Part shown: positions 22,151-32,559 of the stretch, in pieces
Layout of the letters: each line of letters opens with the position of its first letter
Position numbering within the stretch: the stretch's first letter is position 1
DNA from: Schoenoplectus triqueter
Lineage: Eukaryota > Streptophyta > Magnoliopsida > Poales > Cyperaceae
Length of the DNA stretch: 64,000 bases
Direction of reading: 5' to 3'
Assembly: GCA_964058805.1 (NCBI GenBank)
Contig: CAXKVV010000013.1
Location: forward strand, 496,001 to 560,000
Made by a program: the position numbers and the translations under genes
The notes under the pieces: generated by a model
Seen by the model: only the letters and a program-made list of their open reading frames with translations
Databases searched by the model: none
What the model was told of the DNA's origin: nothing

Positions 22151-22575
22151 GGTTTATACTTTTTAATTATATAGGAACTTTCTGTTGCGTACCCAGTTGC
22201 ACGCAGTAAATTAGGGCATTTCATTCATCCCCAAATACCCCATACATTTCAGAATCTCCCAAATAGAATCTCCAAATATTTCAACACATATTAATTTTTA
22301 AGTTTTCACACACAGTTATACAAGTTCAAACTGCTACAAAGCAAAGCAGACCCCCAGAATCCCAAATATCCCAGTGTAAACTTCTGTTTTTAAACTACAA
22401 ACAAACAAACATCATTACCATAATTAGCATCAGACTTTCTCTCTCTAAAAATAAACAAACAGTAGTTTTTTTGTTTAATAAACAAACAAACATTAGAATC
22501 CCTCTACAATTAAAAGTGCATCAGGCTCCCTCTCCCTACTCTGTCTGCATTAGCATCACTAGCACCATTAGCATC
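22151..22575. other. Spacer between the two minus-strand CACTA genes
   Basis: AT-rich, with a candidate TATA element (TTATATAGGAA, near 22,170) for TNP2. AAACAAACAAAC runs lie at about 22,400-22,490. The right part is the likely 3' untranslated region of the proline-rich PTTA-like gene. Confidence 0.35.
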
Positions 22576-24608
22576 TCACCCTTCTGATGGACCCTCCTAC
22601 AAATTAAGAAAATAACGGAATTAAGGTTGATCACATAAACAACATGCTATAAATAACTACAAGATTGAGCACATTACATCATAGGTGGGAGGATTTGTCC
22701 CTGTAGCTCGTAGTAGCTTCTCGATGCATTCCTTGTGGTAGTTATTAACTTTGATAAGCTGCCCTAGTTTCTCATTGTATACCTTGTCTTGGGCAGCTAG
22801 TTTGTCAGCTACAATTTTGTTGACCTCGTCCCGTGAGTATAAAATCGTCTGACTTGCTGCGGTGGTGGCCGTGCTTCTCGAAGGGGAAGGTGCTGATTGT
22901 TGCAGTTCTTTCAGATCTGCTGCAACTTTTTTGCTTGTCCGGGATCGTTTTCCTAATCCGAAAACCCTACCTCGCTTCTCCCCACCGACTACTATCTCCC
23001 ATATTTCTTCGTCGGTATTTTCCGGCCCGTATACGGTACGAACGTCTTGATATGTGTCCTACAATTTTGAGAACAAATAATAAATAGTATAGAACCAGAA
23101 TATTACAATAACCTTTCAAAACTAATGGAATTAATGACAATTGCATGGTGCATCAAATGAGGCATATATAATAGATGAAAAAAAATATGGGTAGGGCAGA
23201 TGGCAAAGATATACCGCTAGCAGTCTTGCCTTCTCGTTAACATAGATCTTTCCGTCAGCCGTCTCTCGCATGTGGGTCGCATCGAAAAGATCCTTGATTC
23301 CCACAACTTGGCCTTCATTATCCATCTTGGATATCTGCAATCAATCACATTCAATTTATGTATGGTTTGGTCAGACTCCTATAGTGTAGAACAATAACTA
23401 TTAATTTCCATAGGCCTAATTGTTATTCATATCATACTAGTGATTGCATGTGCTGATACATGCTTCTTGATCCTCCTACGTGATGAATGACGGGGCCTCC
23501 CTGCGATTACAACCCAATTTAACCCATTACTTATAAGTTCAACTCAACAACAAAATATATGGAATCAGAGAGGGATTTAGGTCATAACTAATTGTGCACG
23601 ACACAACCATATAGAAGTATTAACAGTTGCACAGCAGAGACAAATTATACAAGGTACCAAATTAAAAATTAACTGATCATGAGATCCATTTTCATTTACA
23701 TTCATGAGTAAACACTTCACATTTATATTTAAAATACGTATTTACCTTAAGATGTCAAAATATTTAATTAATAAATTATGATAACAAAGTAACAGACCTC
23801 GACTGGTGGTGATGGTGGCGGTGAGGTACGGGGTGGTGGTGGCAGCGGTGAGGTATGGGGTGGTGGTGGCAGCGGTGAGGTATGGGGTGGTGATGGCGGT
23901 GGTGAGGTACGGGGTGGTGGTGGCAGCGGTGAGGTATGGGGTGGTGGTAGCGGTAGTGAGGTATGGGGTGGTGGTAGCGGTGGTGAGGTATGGGGTGGTG
24001 ATGTCAGCAGTGAGGTATGGGGTGGTGATGGCGGTGGTGAGGTACGGGGTGGCGGTGGCGGTGGTGAGGTACGGGGTGGTAATGGCGGCTTTGAGATACG
24101 GGGTGCAGCACGGCCCCTCACCATGATGCGCTGAGGTACAGTATTTTCCGGCCCCCTATCCTGTTTTTTTTTCCTTCCAGGCCTCTTTTCCTGAGATAAA
24201 TTTGATTAACATTTATGAGCAAACACTTCACATTTATATTTAAAATACTTATTTACCTTCATATGTCAAAATATTTAATTAATAAATTATGATAATAAAT
24301 CAACGGACCTCGACTGCTGGCGATGAGGTACCGGGTGTATAGTTCAACTTGGGTGGTGTGAATTCTGTTACCGTGGGTGGATCAAGTGGAGGGAGCAGTT
24401 CACCTTCAGGTTCATTCGGGATAACTGGTTTCTCAAAGGGCCTTTTGATGGCATTCCCTAACTGCTTTCTCAAACTTTGACTTAGTTGTTTTGCTTTCTC
24501 AGTAGCATTCGCAACACCCTCTTCAGCACTGCGCTTGACGGGGTTGAGTCGCGCTGACTTTCGGCGTGGTACCAATTGAAATTGGTTGCTGTCACCCGTG
24601 TCTGCCAT
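22576..24608 (-). CDS. PTTA/TNPA-like protein with proline-rich repeats
   Basis: Joined by eye: 24,608-24,309, 24,190-23,798, 23,500-23,438, 23,334-23,215, 23,058-22,678 and 22,596-22,576. This is 1278 nt, 425 aa, and every intron is GT..AG in phase 0. The N-terminal part is basic (LVPRRKSARLNPVKRSAEEG). A nuclear-signal-like KRPGRKKKQDR comes next, then ten nine-residue repeats of the form PP(L/P/S)PPP(R/H)TS. The C-terminal half resembles the Ptta/En/Spm plant transposase family (Transposase_24): IKDLFDATHM, GKIYVNEKARLLA, EEIWEIVVGGEKRGRVFGLG, then a helical tail. Members of this family are DNA-binding helpers in CACTA elements. The N-terminal half of the family is missing. Exon 3 is the weakest call. 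Confidence 0.75.
23806..24110. repeat. 27-bp coding minisatellite
   Basis: About ten tandem 27-bp units rich in GGTGGTG, encoding the nine-residue proline-rich repeat of the PTTA-like protein on the minus strand. Sequence drift keeps the frame, since all units are 27 bp. That argues the protein repeat is tolerated or selected. Confidence 0.85.
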
Positions 24609-26099
24609 CTACATGTGACAAAATTAGTGACAAAATTAGTGTGATAAAACCCTAATTAAACCCTAAGAATATGTGTACCAAAATTGGTGTGTCAAAATTA
24701 GGCCTAGGCTACTAAGAGGCCTACCAAAATTAGTTCTCTCCTGTGCTTTCATTCATCACTCTTTTAAATAAGACTTTATTATATGAAAATCACTTATATA
24801 GTTCGATTGTGGTTTAGACATGAATAAATGATTTCCCAAAATTATGTTTTATTGAAAAAAAATATGAAATTTATCTCAACTGTACTCTATAGCAAAATAA
24901 TATATATATAGTGTTTTGTAGAATCTGTAAAATGAGAAACGTGCCTCAGATCAATGAATCTAAAAAAATGTAAATGGAGATGAAACACCTAAAACTTATT
25001 TTGAAACTTCAGCCCAACGTATCCTTTCTAACTGGAGCTCAGAGAAAAGTATAATGTACTATAGACTATTTTAGCAACTATAAAAGAAAGGAACATAGGA
25101 ATAGTGCAATATTGCAATTTCTGACCAACAGAAAAGGAGATTATTTGAAAATTATGCAAGGACAAATTTTAAATTGTAAACATCAAAATGCTAATCTTAA
25201 ATCTCCAAACAGAATTCAAAAATAACAGTATAACTTAGTATTCAGCCAAGTAATTATCAACTGCTTCGTAATACTGAGATCACTTGCAATCTGTTACAGT
25301 ACCAGAACCAATTACTCTTAAATCTTCAATTAAATCCCAGAAAAATATTGGTTACCATTCCGCTGGATTCATTTTAACAAAGTGAGCATCTTTAGCATGT
25401 TATCCTAAGTGTAAACGTGATAAAAGACACAAATTGTGCCTCCAAATCCAAAGGCTAAAAGCGACCCCAAATCTGTCTGTAATCATTCATATATATCTCT
25501 AACAAAATCATGTTTAAATATAGCAAAAAATAATGTACCTATTATACAATGCACATATGAGTAATCACCTGTAATATCACTGATTTGTAGTACATGTGCA
25601 TGCACACACAACCACACACAAAACAATTCTGTTACCTGGGATAAGCCTTAACCAATAATGGATTGGTGCTACTATAACTGTCTGACAGAAATGTACCTCA
25701 GTAAATTGCTCAGACTGGCGATTAGGACCCAGCAACTTGTGATTGGGACTCAGACTGGCGATTGGCGACAAATCTTAGGACCGGCGATTGGCGGTCGGCG
25801 CAGAAGCTTGGCGATTGGCGGTCGGCGCAGAAGCTTGGCGATTGGCGGTCGGCGCAGAAGCTTGGCGATTGGGACTCAGATGGATTGAATGGGACTTGGG
25901 AGTTGGGAACTTGGGAGTTGGGAACTTGGAACGAAGAGACAGAGAGAGACGAAGAAGAGAGGGAGACGCAATCGAGAAAAAAATAGGGTTTGGGGTATGA
26001 GCGGCGATGCGAATGAGTTTTAATTGAATGAGTTACAAACAGTTATGATTTTAATTGAATGAGTTTTAATTAGGAAAAGGTCCTGATATATGTTATAGT
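24609..26099. other. CACTA interior upstream of the proline-rich PTTA-like gene
   Basis: Mostly AT-rich noncoding sequence expected to carry the minus-strand promoter. It contains the 27-bp minisatellite at 25,784-25,864, with GGGAACTTGGGAGTT-type repeats right of it. Open frames over the minisatellite are repeat artefacts. Confidence 0.4.
25784..25870. repeat. Three-copy 27-bp minisatellite
   Basis: GCGATTGGCGGTCGGCGCAG plus AAGCTTG repeats identically at 25,784, 25,811 and 25,838, followed by a partial GCGATTG. It is much GC-richer than the surrounding transposon. Confidence 0.92.
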
Positions 26100-26386
26100 T
26101 AGGGCTGTAAGAAAGAAACAAAGTTCGTAGTTTGTTCGCGTTTGATTCGACAAAAGTTCGAGAAAAGTTTGTTCGATTTCAGTTCGAAATTAATTTCGAA
26201 TCAAACTGGTTCGATTCGAAATTATATCGAATCAAACTCAATTCATATATCGAATCAAACTCAATTCGAATCAAACTCAATTCAGTTCGAAATTAATTTT
26301 GAATCAAACTGGTTCGATTCGAAATTATATCGAATCAAACTCGAACACAAGTCAGTTCGTTCGTGTTCGATTCGTTTGCAACCCTA
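26100..26386. mobile_element. Non-autonomous hAT-like element nested in the CACTA
   Basis: Ends TAGGGCTG...and TTGCAACCCTA are hAT-style inverted tips. The 287-bp body is filled with TTCGAATCGAA / TTCGATTCGAA words. The flanking 8-mers GTTATAGT (26,092-26,099) and ATTATTGT (26,387-26,394) agree at six of eight positions, consistent with a decayed 8-bp target duplication. No coding capacity. Confidence 0.75.
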
Positions 26387-26412
26387 ATTATTGTGGTATG
26401 TCGAGCAAATAT

Positions 26413-27643
26413 AAACTTACATGTCTAATTGTAATTGAATTACATGCTTATTTCGAACTATAATTGTTCGCGAACACCTTTCGAATAAAAAGTAAACAGT
26501 TTGAGTTTGATTTGATATAATTTCGAATCGAACGAACTTTTTTCGAATTGAACACGAACGAACAACGAACTTCAAATATTTCTTGCAACCCTAGTATAAC
26601 ATAATTTATAACTACAATTTAAATATCAGTTTTATTTCAATTATCTTCATGAATCACACATTTTTAGTTTTAACTCTTAGTCATAGCTAAAATTTATTCA
26701 ACTCGTGAAATCAATCCGGCAAGCACATAGTAATAATAAAACTTCAATTTAATAGATAAGCTAAACTTCTTATAGGTTAATTAAAGTTTATGTCAGTATG
26801 AGAAGATTATCAACTCTTCCACACAATTTCATTAGTTATCATCTTAGCTATTATTTATACTTTCACATAACACAATATATGATTTGGATATCAATTTGAC
26901 AAAGTTATTAATCTATGAATTAGTCCTCAAGTTAATAGGTGATCAATTTACATGATAATTTTGGATGTGTGTTTGAACTTTACTAAAATAAATTATGCAT
27001 ATATAAGATTTACATTCACATATATGAAACTTACATGTCTAATTGTAATTGAATTACATGCTTATTTCGAACTATAATTGTTCGCGAACACTTTTTGAAT
27101 AAAAAGTAAACAGTTTGAGTTTGATTTGATATAATTTCGAATCGAACGAACTTTTTTCGAATTGAACACGAACGAACAACGAACTTCAAATATTTCTTGC
27201 AACCCTAGTATAACATAATTTATAACTACAATTTAAATATCAGTTTTATTTCAATTATCTTCATGAATCACACATTTTTAGTTTTAACTCTTAGTCATAG
27301 CTAAAATTTATTCAACTCGTGAAATCAATCCGGCAAGCACATAGTAATAATAAAACTTCAATTTAATAGATAAGCTAAACTTCTTATAGGTTAATTAAAG
27401 TTTATGTCAGTATGAGAAGATTATCAACTCTTCCACACAATTTCATTAGTTATCATCTTAGCTATTATTTATACTTTCACATAACACAATATATGATTTG
27501 GATATCAATTTGACAAAGTTATTAATCTATGAATTAGTCCTCAAGTTAATAGGTGATCAATTTACATGATAATTTTGGATGTGTGTTTGAACTTTACTAA
27601 AATAAATTATGCATATATAAGATTTACATTCACATATATGAAA
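26413..27643. repeat. 614-bp direct tandem duplication
   Basis: Copies at 26,413-27,026 and 27,027-27,640 are near identical. The substitutions noticed are in ACACCTTTCGAAT versus ACACTTTTTGAAT. The registry is constant along the unit (for example TTGCAACCCTAG at 26,583 and 27,197). Each copy includes a hAT-like right end (TTCGAATTGAACACGAACGA... to GCAACCCTA). Noncoding. Confidence 0.95.
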
Positions 27644-28409
27644 TTGTGTTTTCTGAGAGATGCATTTTATTTTTTAAACATGTTAAGTTTCTAATTTAGA
27701 CAATTGATGATTATGCATGCAGGCGCCAATTTGATTGAGGAAATCACTTTGACAATGTTTATTTCAATATTATGTCTAATAGATTTTGAAATAATTTTCA
27801 GAAAATATTTAATTTTGAGTTACAGAATTTTGGATTAAGTTACAAAATTTTTAAAACATCTGCAGAATCAAAGAGGGATTTTGAATCTTGCTTCCGCCAA
27901 AAAATTAGTCTATTTCCGCCAGAAATATGGATGAAACTGGACCATAAAAAAAATTTGAATTAGAACGCGTGCATAGGGGTGGGTCCTTGGTGGCAGAGAG
28001 GGATAATTTTTTGTTCTGATCTGAACCGGATCTCACTAAAGAGAGAACGTAACAATTCTTTTATCTAAGCCATCTTCTCCAATTCATTTCCCCGCCTCTT
28101 TAATTCATTTCCCCGCCTCTTTCATTCTCAGCCAAAAAATTGACAATCCGCCAAAAATTTGGAGATGCCGCCTGCTTTACTTCAATCCTTTTTAATGATC
28201 GATTGGATCTTTGTTTTCTTTTCAGTTAACCAAAACCAAAACCTCCTCTCCTCACATCCTCCGTCCTCTAACCAAAACCAAAACCTCCACCTCCTCCGTC
28301 CTCTTCTTATCCCTTTCTCCCGATTAATAAATAGGTAATATAAGTCAATCAAACAAATCTTTTTATTACACATTACCTGTTGCAATGGTTTTACTATGAC
28401 TTCATTTTC
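27644..28409. other. CACTA interior upstream of the plus-strand PTTA gene
   Basis: No gene. A 21-bp direct repeat AATTCATTTCCCCGCCTCTTT lies at about 28,081 and 28,102. Pyrimidine- and CCAAAACC-rich sequence follows, which looks like a leader or promoter. Confidence 0.4.
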
Positions 28410-28545
28410 ATTTTTACTCACAGGAATATTGACATTACTCACAGAAATATTGACATTACTACAGAACGTCAATATTTCTTACAGAAATATTTCAATTACT
28501 CACAAGAATATTGACATTACTCACAGAAATAATGACTCTAATTTT
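28410..28545. promoter_or_regulatory. ~21-bp-phased array upstream of the plus-strand PTTA gene
   Basis: Six copies of TTACTCACAGAAATATTGACA-like sequence. ACAG (ACAAG in the fifth copy) falls at about 28,420, 28,441, 28,461, 28,481, 28,502 and 28,523, so spacing is 20-21 bp. The array ends about 130 bp before the ATG at 28,676. It shares its motif with the array at 22,079-22,150. Confidence 0.6.
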
Positions 28546-28675
28546 ATTTTTATAGTTGGTGTCATATTTGCTGAAATCTATCCTGTTTTCTTAATTTCTA
28601 TTCAAACAACACATATATACTATTTTCTGCCTTAATCAAACACTATTTTGTGCTGCTTATGACAGATTCCTTCAT

Positions 28676-31596
28676 ATGGCTGGTACAAAGTCTTCTCTAC
28701 CAAGGGGAAAGAGGGTTAAATACACTCAACAGGGCCTCATCCATAGCTCTATTGCATTGGAGCGCGATTCCACACACATAGAAGTACCTGGGGTAGGCAA
28801 TGAAGTGCGTAAGCGTAAGGGAAGAGGTCCTGGAAAGGTAGTTCAATCAAGACCGCCAAATCAGCGGCCGGAGGTGTGGCCGGTGGGCCCAGAAGAGTTC
28901 ACCACTGAAAAAACAGATAAAACAAATCCTAGGCAGATAACTGCAATCATCACTAGGCTAGCTTTGAACCTCATGCCAGGACCATTTAGAAGTTTTCGCA
29001 TGTTTGATCAAACCACAAGAGATACTGTGGAGATCCAATTTTTGGTAAATAAAAATTATTGTTAATTTATAATTTATATACAAATGAAGACTAGTATATT
29101 TTATTAACTCGGTAATTGATTAATTAATGTATTCACCAAATTGCTATTGTGTTGTTTTATTAATGAAGGAACGGTTTAAATATCGAGCAGGAGAAGATCC
29201 GAAGCATTGTAAAGAAGTTCTTGAGGCTATTGCAACAAAAAGGTATGCTGATGAGCTATACGAAGCAAGAAAAGATTGCATAGATGACTTCGGCTGGGAC
29301 ACGGAAGCATGGAAGAGTATGGTGCCACATTGGTGCACAACTCCTGCGAATTGGGAAGGACTTTGTGACCAATTTGCAACTGAAGAATTCCAATATCTTT
29401 CGAAACAAAACAAAACTAACCGATGTGCATCAGGACTTACTGTCTGCCACTATGCTGGATCGGCAAGTGCATACCAGCACAGCCAAAATTTGGTAATGTA
29501 TTTTTTATACAATGTATATTGAGGCTTTATTTATTTTTATAGAAATAAATATCCTTCAATGTGAAATAACTTATTTATGTAGCATCTATAACTGAAACTT
29601 AGTTATATTTGTAGAAAAATATACTAAATAGAGAGCCAACAAGCGAGGAACTTTTCCTACATCTTCATCTTGGTCGAGAAGATGGAATATCACCCATTGT
29701 GGCCCAAGTGGAAGCTACTTTGGCAGCCAAGACCTTGGAATTACAAGAAGTAAATGATGAAACTAGTGATGGTAGTGAACTCTGTGATCCAGAAATAAGA
29801 AAAATCATAGCAGAGGTTCAAACTTATGATACTACCTCGGTGCAATTTGCCAACAGAAAAACCAAAGAAGTATATGTATGTTATCTTTCTTACAAAGTTA
29901 TCTCGTAGGAATATTGACAATTTGATATCTAATATGATATATTATTAATTATGAATATCAGTCAACAGATACGAACTAAGTGTAGTAACAATCAGAGTTA
30001 ATTTCATAATACCAATTTGATTGTATTAATTTACATTTTATGCAACTCAATAGGAGAAAGCGAAGGAGATGCAGCTTGATCCAGACTACGCTGGAAGAGA
30101 AGATATTGATCTGTATCGTATAGCAAGTAATGGGAAATGCCACGGTAGAGATTTTGGCTTTGGGAGCACATATGAGGGAACTTCTCCAACACCAATCTTG
30201 CGAGGCAGGTCCTGTCATAGAACATCCATAGAGACAACAGAATTCGATAAAATTTTAGAGGATCGTGATGCTCATTTTGCTGAGGAAATTGCCAAGAGAG
30301 ATAAACTCATTCAAGAACGTGATGAAAAATACAACAAGATGGTAGAAGAACAGGCAAAACTACAGATTACTATTAATCATCTGTATGCAGTATGCGGAGT
30401 TCAACAGCCTACTTTTCAGGTAACAAATATTGAATTTAAGATAATTATTGGGAGGTACTGTTTTGTTGATAACATACTAATTTATATTATTAATTTCACT
30501 CATAGGATCATAATGGTCCCATTTCTCAGTCATTTCAAAAAGCTATGGGGATGCATGTAGTTTTACCTCAGGTGAATTTTCAACTTTCTATAGTGGGATT
30601 TGTATGCAAACAAGTAAGATTTTGATGTTTTACAATACTAATTTTTTCATTTCACTGTATGTTGTGCTTGTAGGGTCATAGTCTCGTTTCTCATCCAACT
30701 CAAGGACATCATATGTCTTTATTTCAGGTAAGTACAATTTCTAACAACTTTCAATGGGTAATGGTGTTTGACGGGAGTTGTGTAAGGTTTTCTAACAACT
30801 TTCAATGGGTACTGTGAGATTCATGCATGCCAAAGTCTATAGATTTAGTTTGTGTTTTAAGACTTTGTTGAAATTAATATAACAGATACGTATGAATGTT
30901 GTTAATTATCATATTTCACTAAAAATATATATATATTTTCTAAAAAGGAATTATGACAAATTTTAGGGCTCTTATCAGTCATAAAAGAATATCATCGTAA
31001 TACTAACATTTCATATTATTTACTTAGGGTCATACGGCCCTTCCTTACAGTGCACTTATGGGAATGCAAATGCCTCCGCACCAAGTAAGAATAAAATAAA
31101 TAGATAATTATCATAAGTGATGTATACATGGGAGTGATGTATACATGGGCCCCACTGTATTATCTTCCTTATTATTTTCACCTTTTTTTTATTTTATTTA
31201 TAATTTTATTTTTCTCTTTATTTACTAATTTTATTTTAAATGTCTAAGGTTTGATCAATTTTCAATATTGGGTTTAAGCATGCGTTTAGTGGTAAATATT
31301 GCTAATTTATATTACACATGCTTGAGGGAAAGAAGAAAAAGCTGTATTGTACATGCTTCAAAATAGAGAGATATAGAGGACCTAATTTTACAAATGTGGT
31401 TGTTTAATTGTACTGATGCTTCAAAGTAAAAGATTCTAAGTATATTTTTTTTGTTCTATACTAGGGATTATCTTCAATGTCACAATCAAATATGATAGGA
31501 GGGATGCAAGCACTTATAACGCAAGCTGCAACGGGCGAGGCAGCCATGAACCGATGGTGCGAGGGATCAAACTCAGACAATCAAGAAATCCAGTAG
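28676..31596 (+). CDS. PTTA/TNPA-like CACTA protein
   Basis: Joined by eye: 28,676-29,044, 29,169-29,492, 29,615-29,875, 30,054-30,419, 30,506-30,571, 30,674-30,727, 31,028-31,084 and 31,465-31,596. This is 1629 nt, 542 aa. All introns are GT..AG and in phase 0. It matches the plant Ptta/En/Spm transposase family (Transposase_24): RFKYRAGEDP, WKSMVPHWCTTPANWEGLCD, EEFQYLSKQNKTNR, SASAYQHSQNL and EELFLHLHLGREDG. A coiled-coil-like charged helix follows (EDRDAHFAEEIAKRDKLIQE). The C-terminus is built from three short exons with G/D-H...Q modules. The family supplies the DNA-binding partner of CACTA transposases. It is divergent from TNP2 and shares the phased array motif upstream. The small 3' exons are less certain than exons 1-4. 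Confidence 0.82.
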
Positions 31597-32224
31597 TTAG
31601 GTTTTGGTATGGATAATAGTTTTCAATCTTTTGGTAATAGAATGTCCAATTATAACAATATAGCAGACAAACAGCTTTTCATTTATAGCAATATAGCAGT
31701 TGATATACGGGTTTATATTTTGGCAGTTCAATACCTGTATTTTTGGATTTGATGTACTTCCAATTGGTGTTTGTATATGCTATATTATTTTTCTGAAGTT
31801 ATTTTTAATGCTTGATTGTTTTAATTTGTCATCAGTTGACAATTGGAAAATAAAACAAAAATTAGGGATGCTATTTTGTGCAGGAATGAGTTTTACTACC
31901 AGAATAAGTGGTGTTACTCCCACAAATAACAGATTTCTTGTCAAGCATACTAATGAGTTTTACTGAATACTACTGCCGGAAATAATGCCACTACTGCTGA
32001 AAATAATTAGTAAATCTTTCTTCAAATATGGCATAATAGTCCACAGATACAACCAGAAATAATTGGTGTTACTGGCAGAAATAATGGGTTCATATATTTA
32101 ATTTTTAAATCTGCCAGTAATAATCAAAAGGTTACTAACAGAAATAATGGGTTCACCTATTGTAATTTTTCTTAAAATCTGCATAAATTAATTAATAATA
32201 GAAAAATAATAATGTGGATGAGTA
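31597..32224. other. 3' region of the plus-strand PTTA gene with degenerate array
   Basis: Noncoding. From about 31,880 to 32,160 there are scattered degenerate copies of TTACT...CAGAAATAAT (for example GGTGTTACTGGCAGAAATAATGG), related to the two promoter arrays but irregularly spaced. Confidence 0.45.
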
Positions 32225-32528
32225 AAATTATTCCGTGACTTTTTAAAGTATTTCCGTGGAAGTAAGAACCATGGAAATAATATGAGTTATTCTGTTGCTC
32301 AACTCCACGGAACTGCCAAATATTTACTACGGAATTAAGAACCGGAGCGAAACTTTTCTGTCGAATCATTTCCGTGCTTAATTCCTCGGAAAAGGATTAT
32401 CTCCGTGGTATTCTACGGAAATAGTATTTGTTCTGGCGATGAAAGTACCGTGGAAGCCTTTCCGTGGGTAATTCACGGAAATGACGCCTTTTCCGTGCTT
32501 GACTCCACGGAACAAGCGTTTTTCATTT
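32225..32528. repeat. Right subterminal repeat array
   Basis: More than a dozen TTCCGTG(G) / C(C)ACGGAA motifs in both orientations, several as adjacent inverted pairs (for example CCGTGGGTAATTCACGG). They are the same core as the left subterminal repeats. Confidence 0.8.
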
Positions 32529-32556
32529 CACGGTAATAATAACAATTCTAGTAGTG
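32529..32556 (-). repeat. Right terminal inverted repeat of the CACTA element
   Basis: Ends in CAATTCTAGTAGTG and is followed by TSD copy TCA. It complements the left repeat. Confidence 0.93.
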
Positions 32557-32559
32557 TCA

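Larger units (their letters stand above)
17017..32556. mobile_element. Complete CACTA (En/Spm) DNA transposon, 15,540 bp
   Basis: Both ends carry CACTACTAGAATT as inverted repeats. The repeat extends imperfectly to about 28 bp, with four mismatches, and ends in TTATTACCGTG. A perfect 3-bp target duplication TCA flanks it (17,014-17,016 and 32,557-32,559), the size expected for CACTA elements. Subterminal CACGGAAAT repeats fill the first and last ~300 bp. Inside are a TNP2 transposase and a PTTA-like gene on the minus strand, and a second PTTA-like gene on the plus strand. All three can be joined into open frames by eye. The interior also holds a nested hAT-like element and a 614-bp tandem duplication. 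This is a candidate autonomous element. Confidence 0.95.

Noticed and set aside
23806..24126. Plus-strand 106-residue frame of VRYGVVVAAVRYG repeats
   Set aside because: It is the antisense shadow of the proline-rich minisatellite coding on the minus strand, and it lacks any family resemblance.
25658..26000. Overlapping plus-strand frames with GGRRRSLAI repeats
   Set aside because: These arise from the three-copy 27-bp minisatellite read in three frames, with no conserved domain outside the repeat.
8085..28100. Possible CRISPR-like or satellite arrays among the short direct repeats
   Set aside because: Repeats are adjacent with no unique spacers, have two or three copies only, and the genome is a plant nuclear one.
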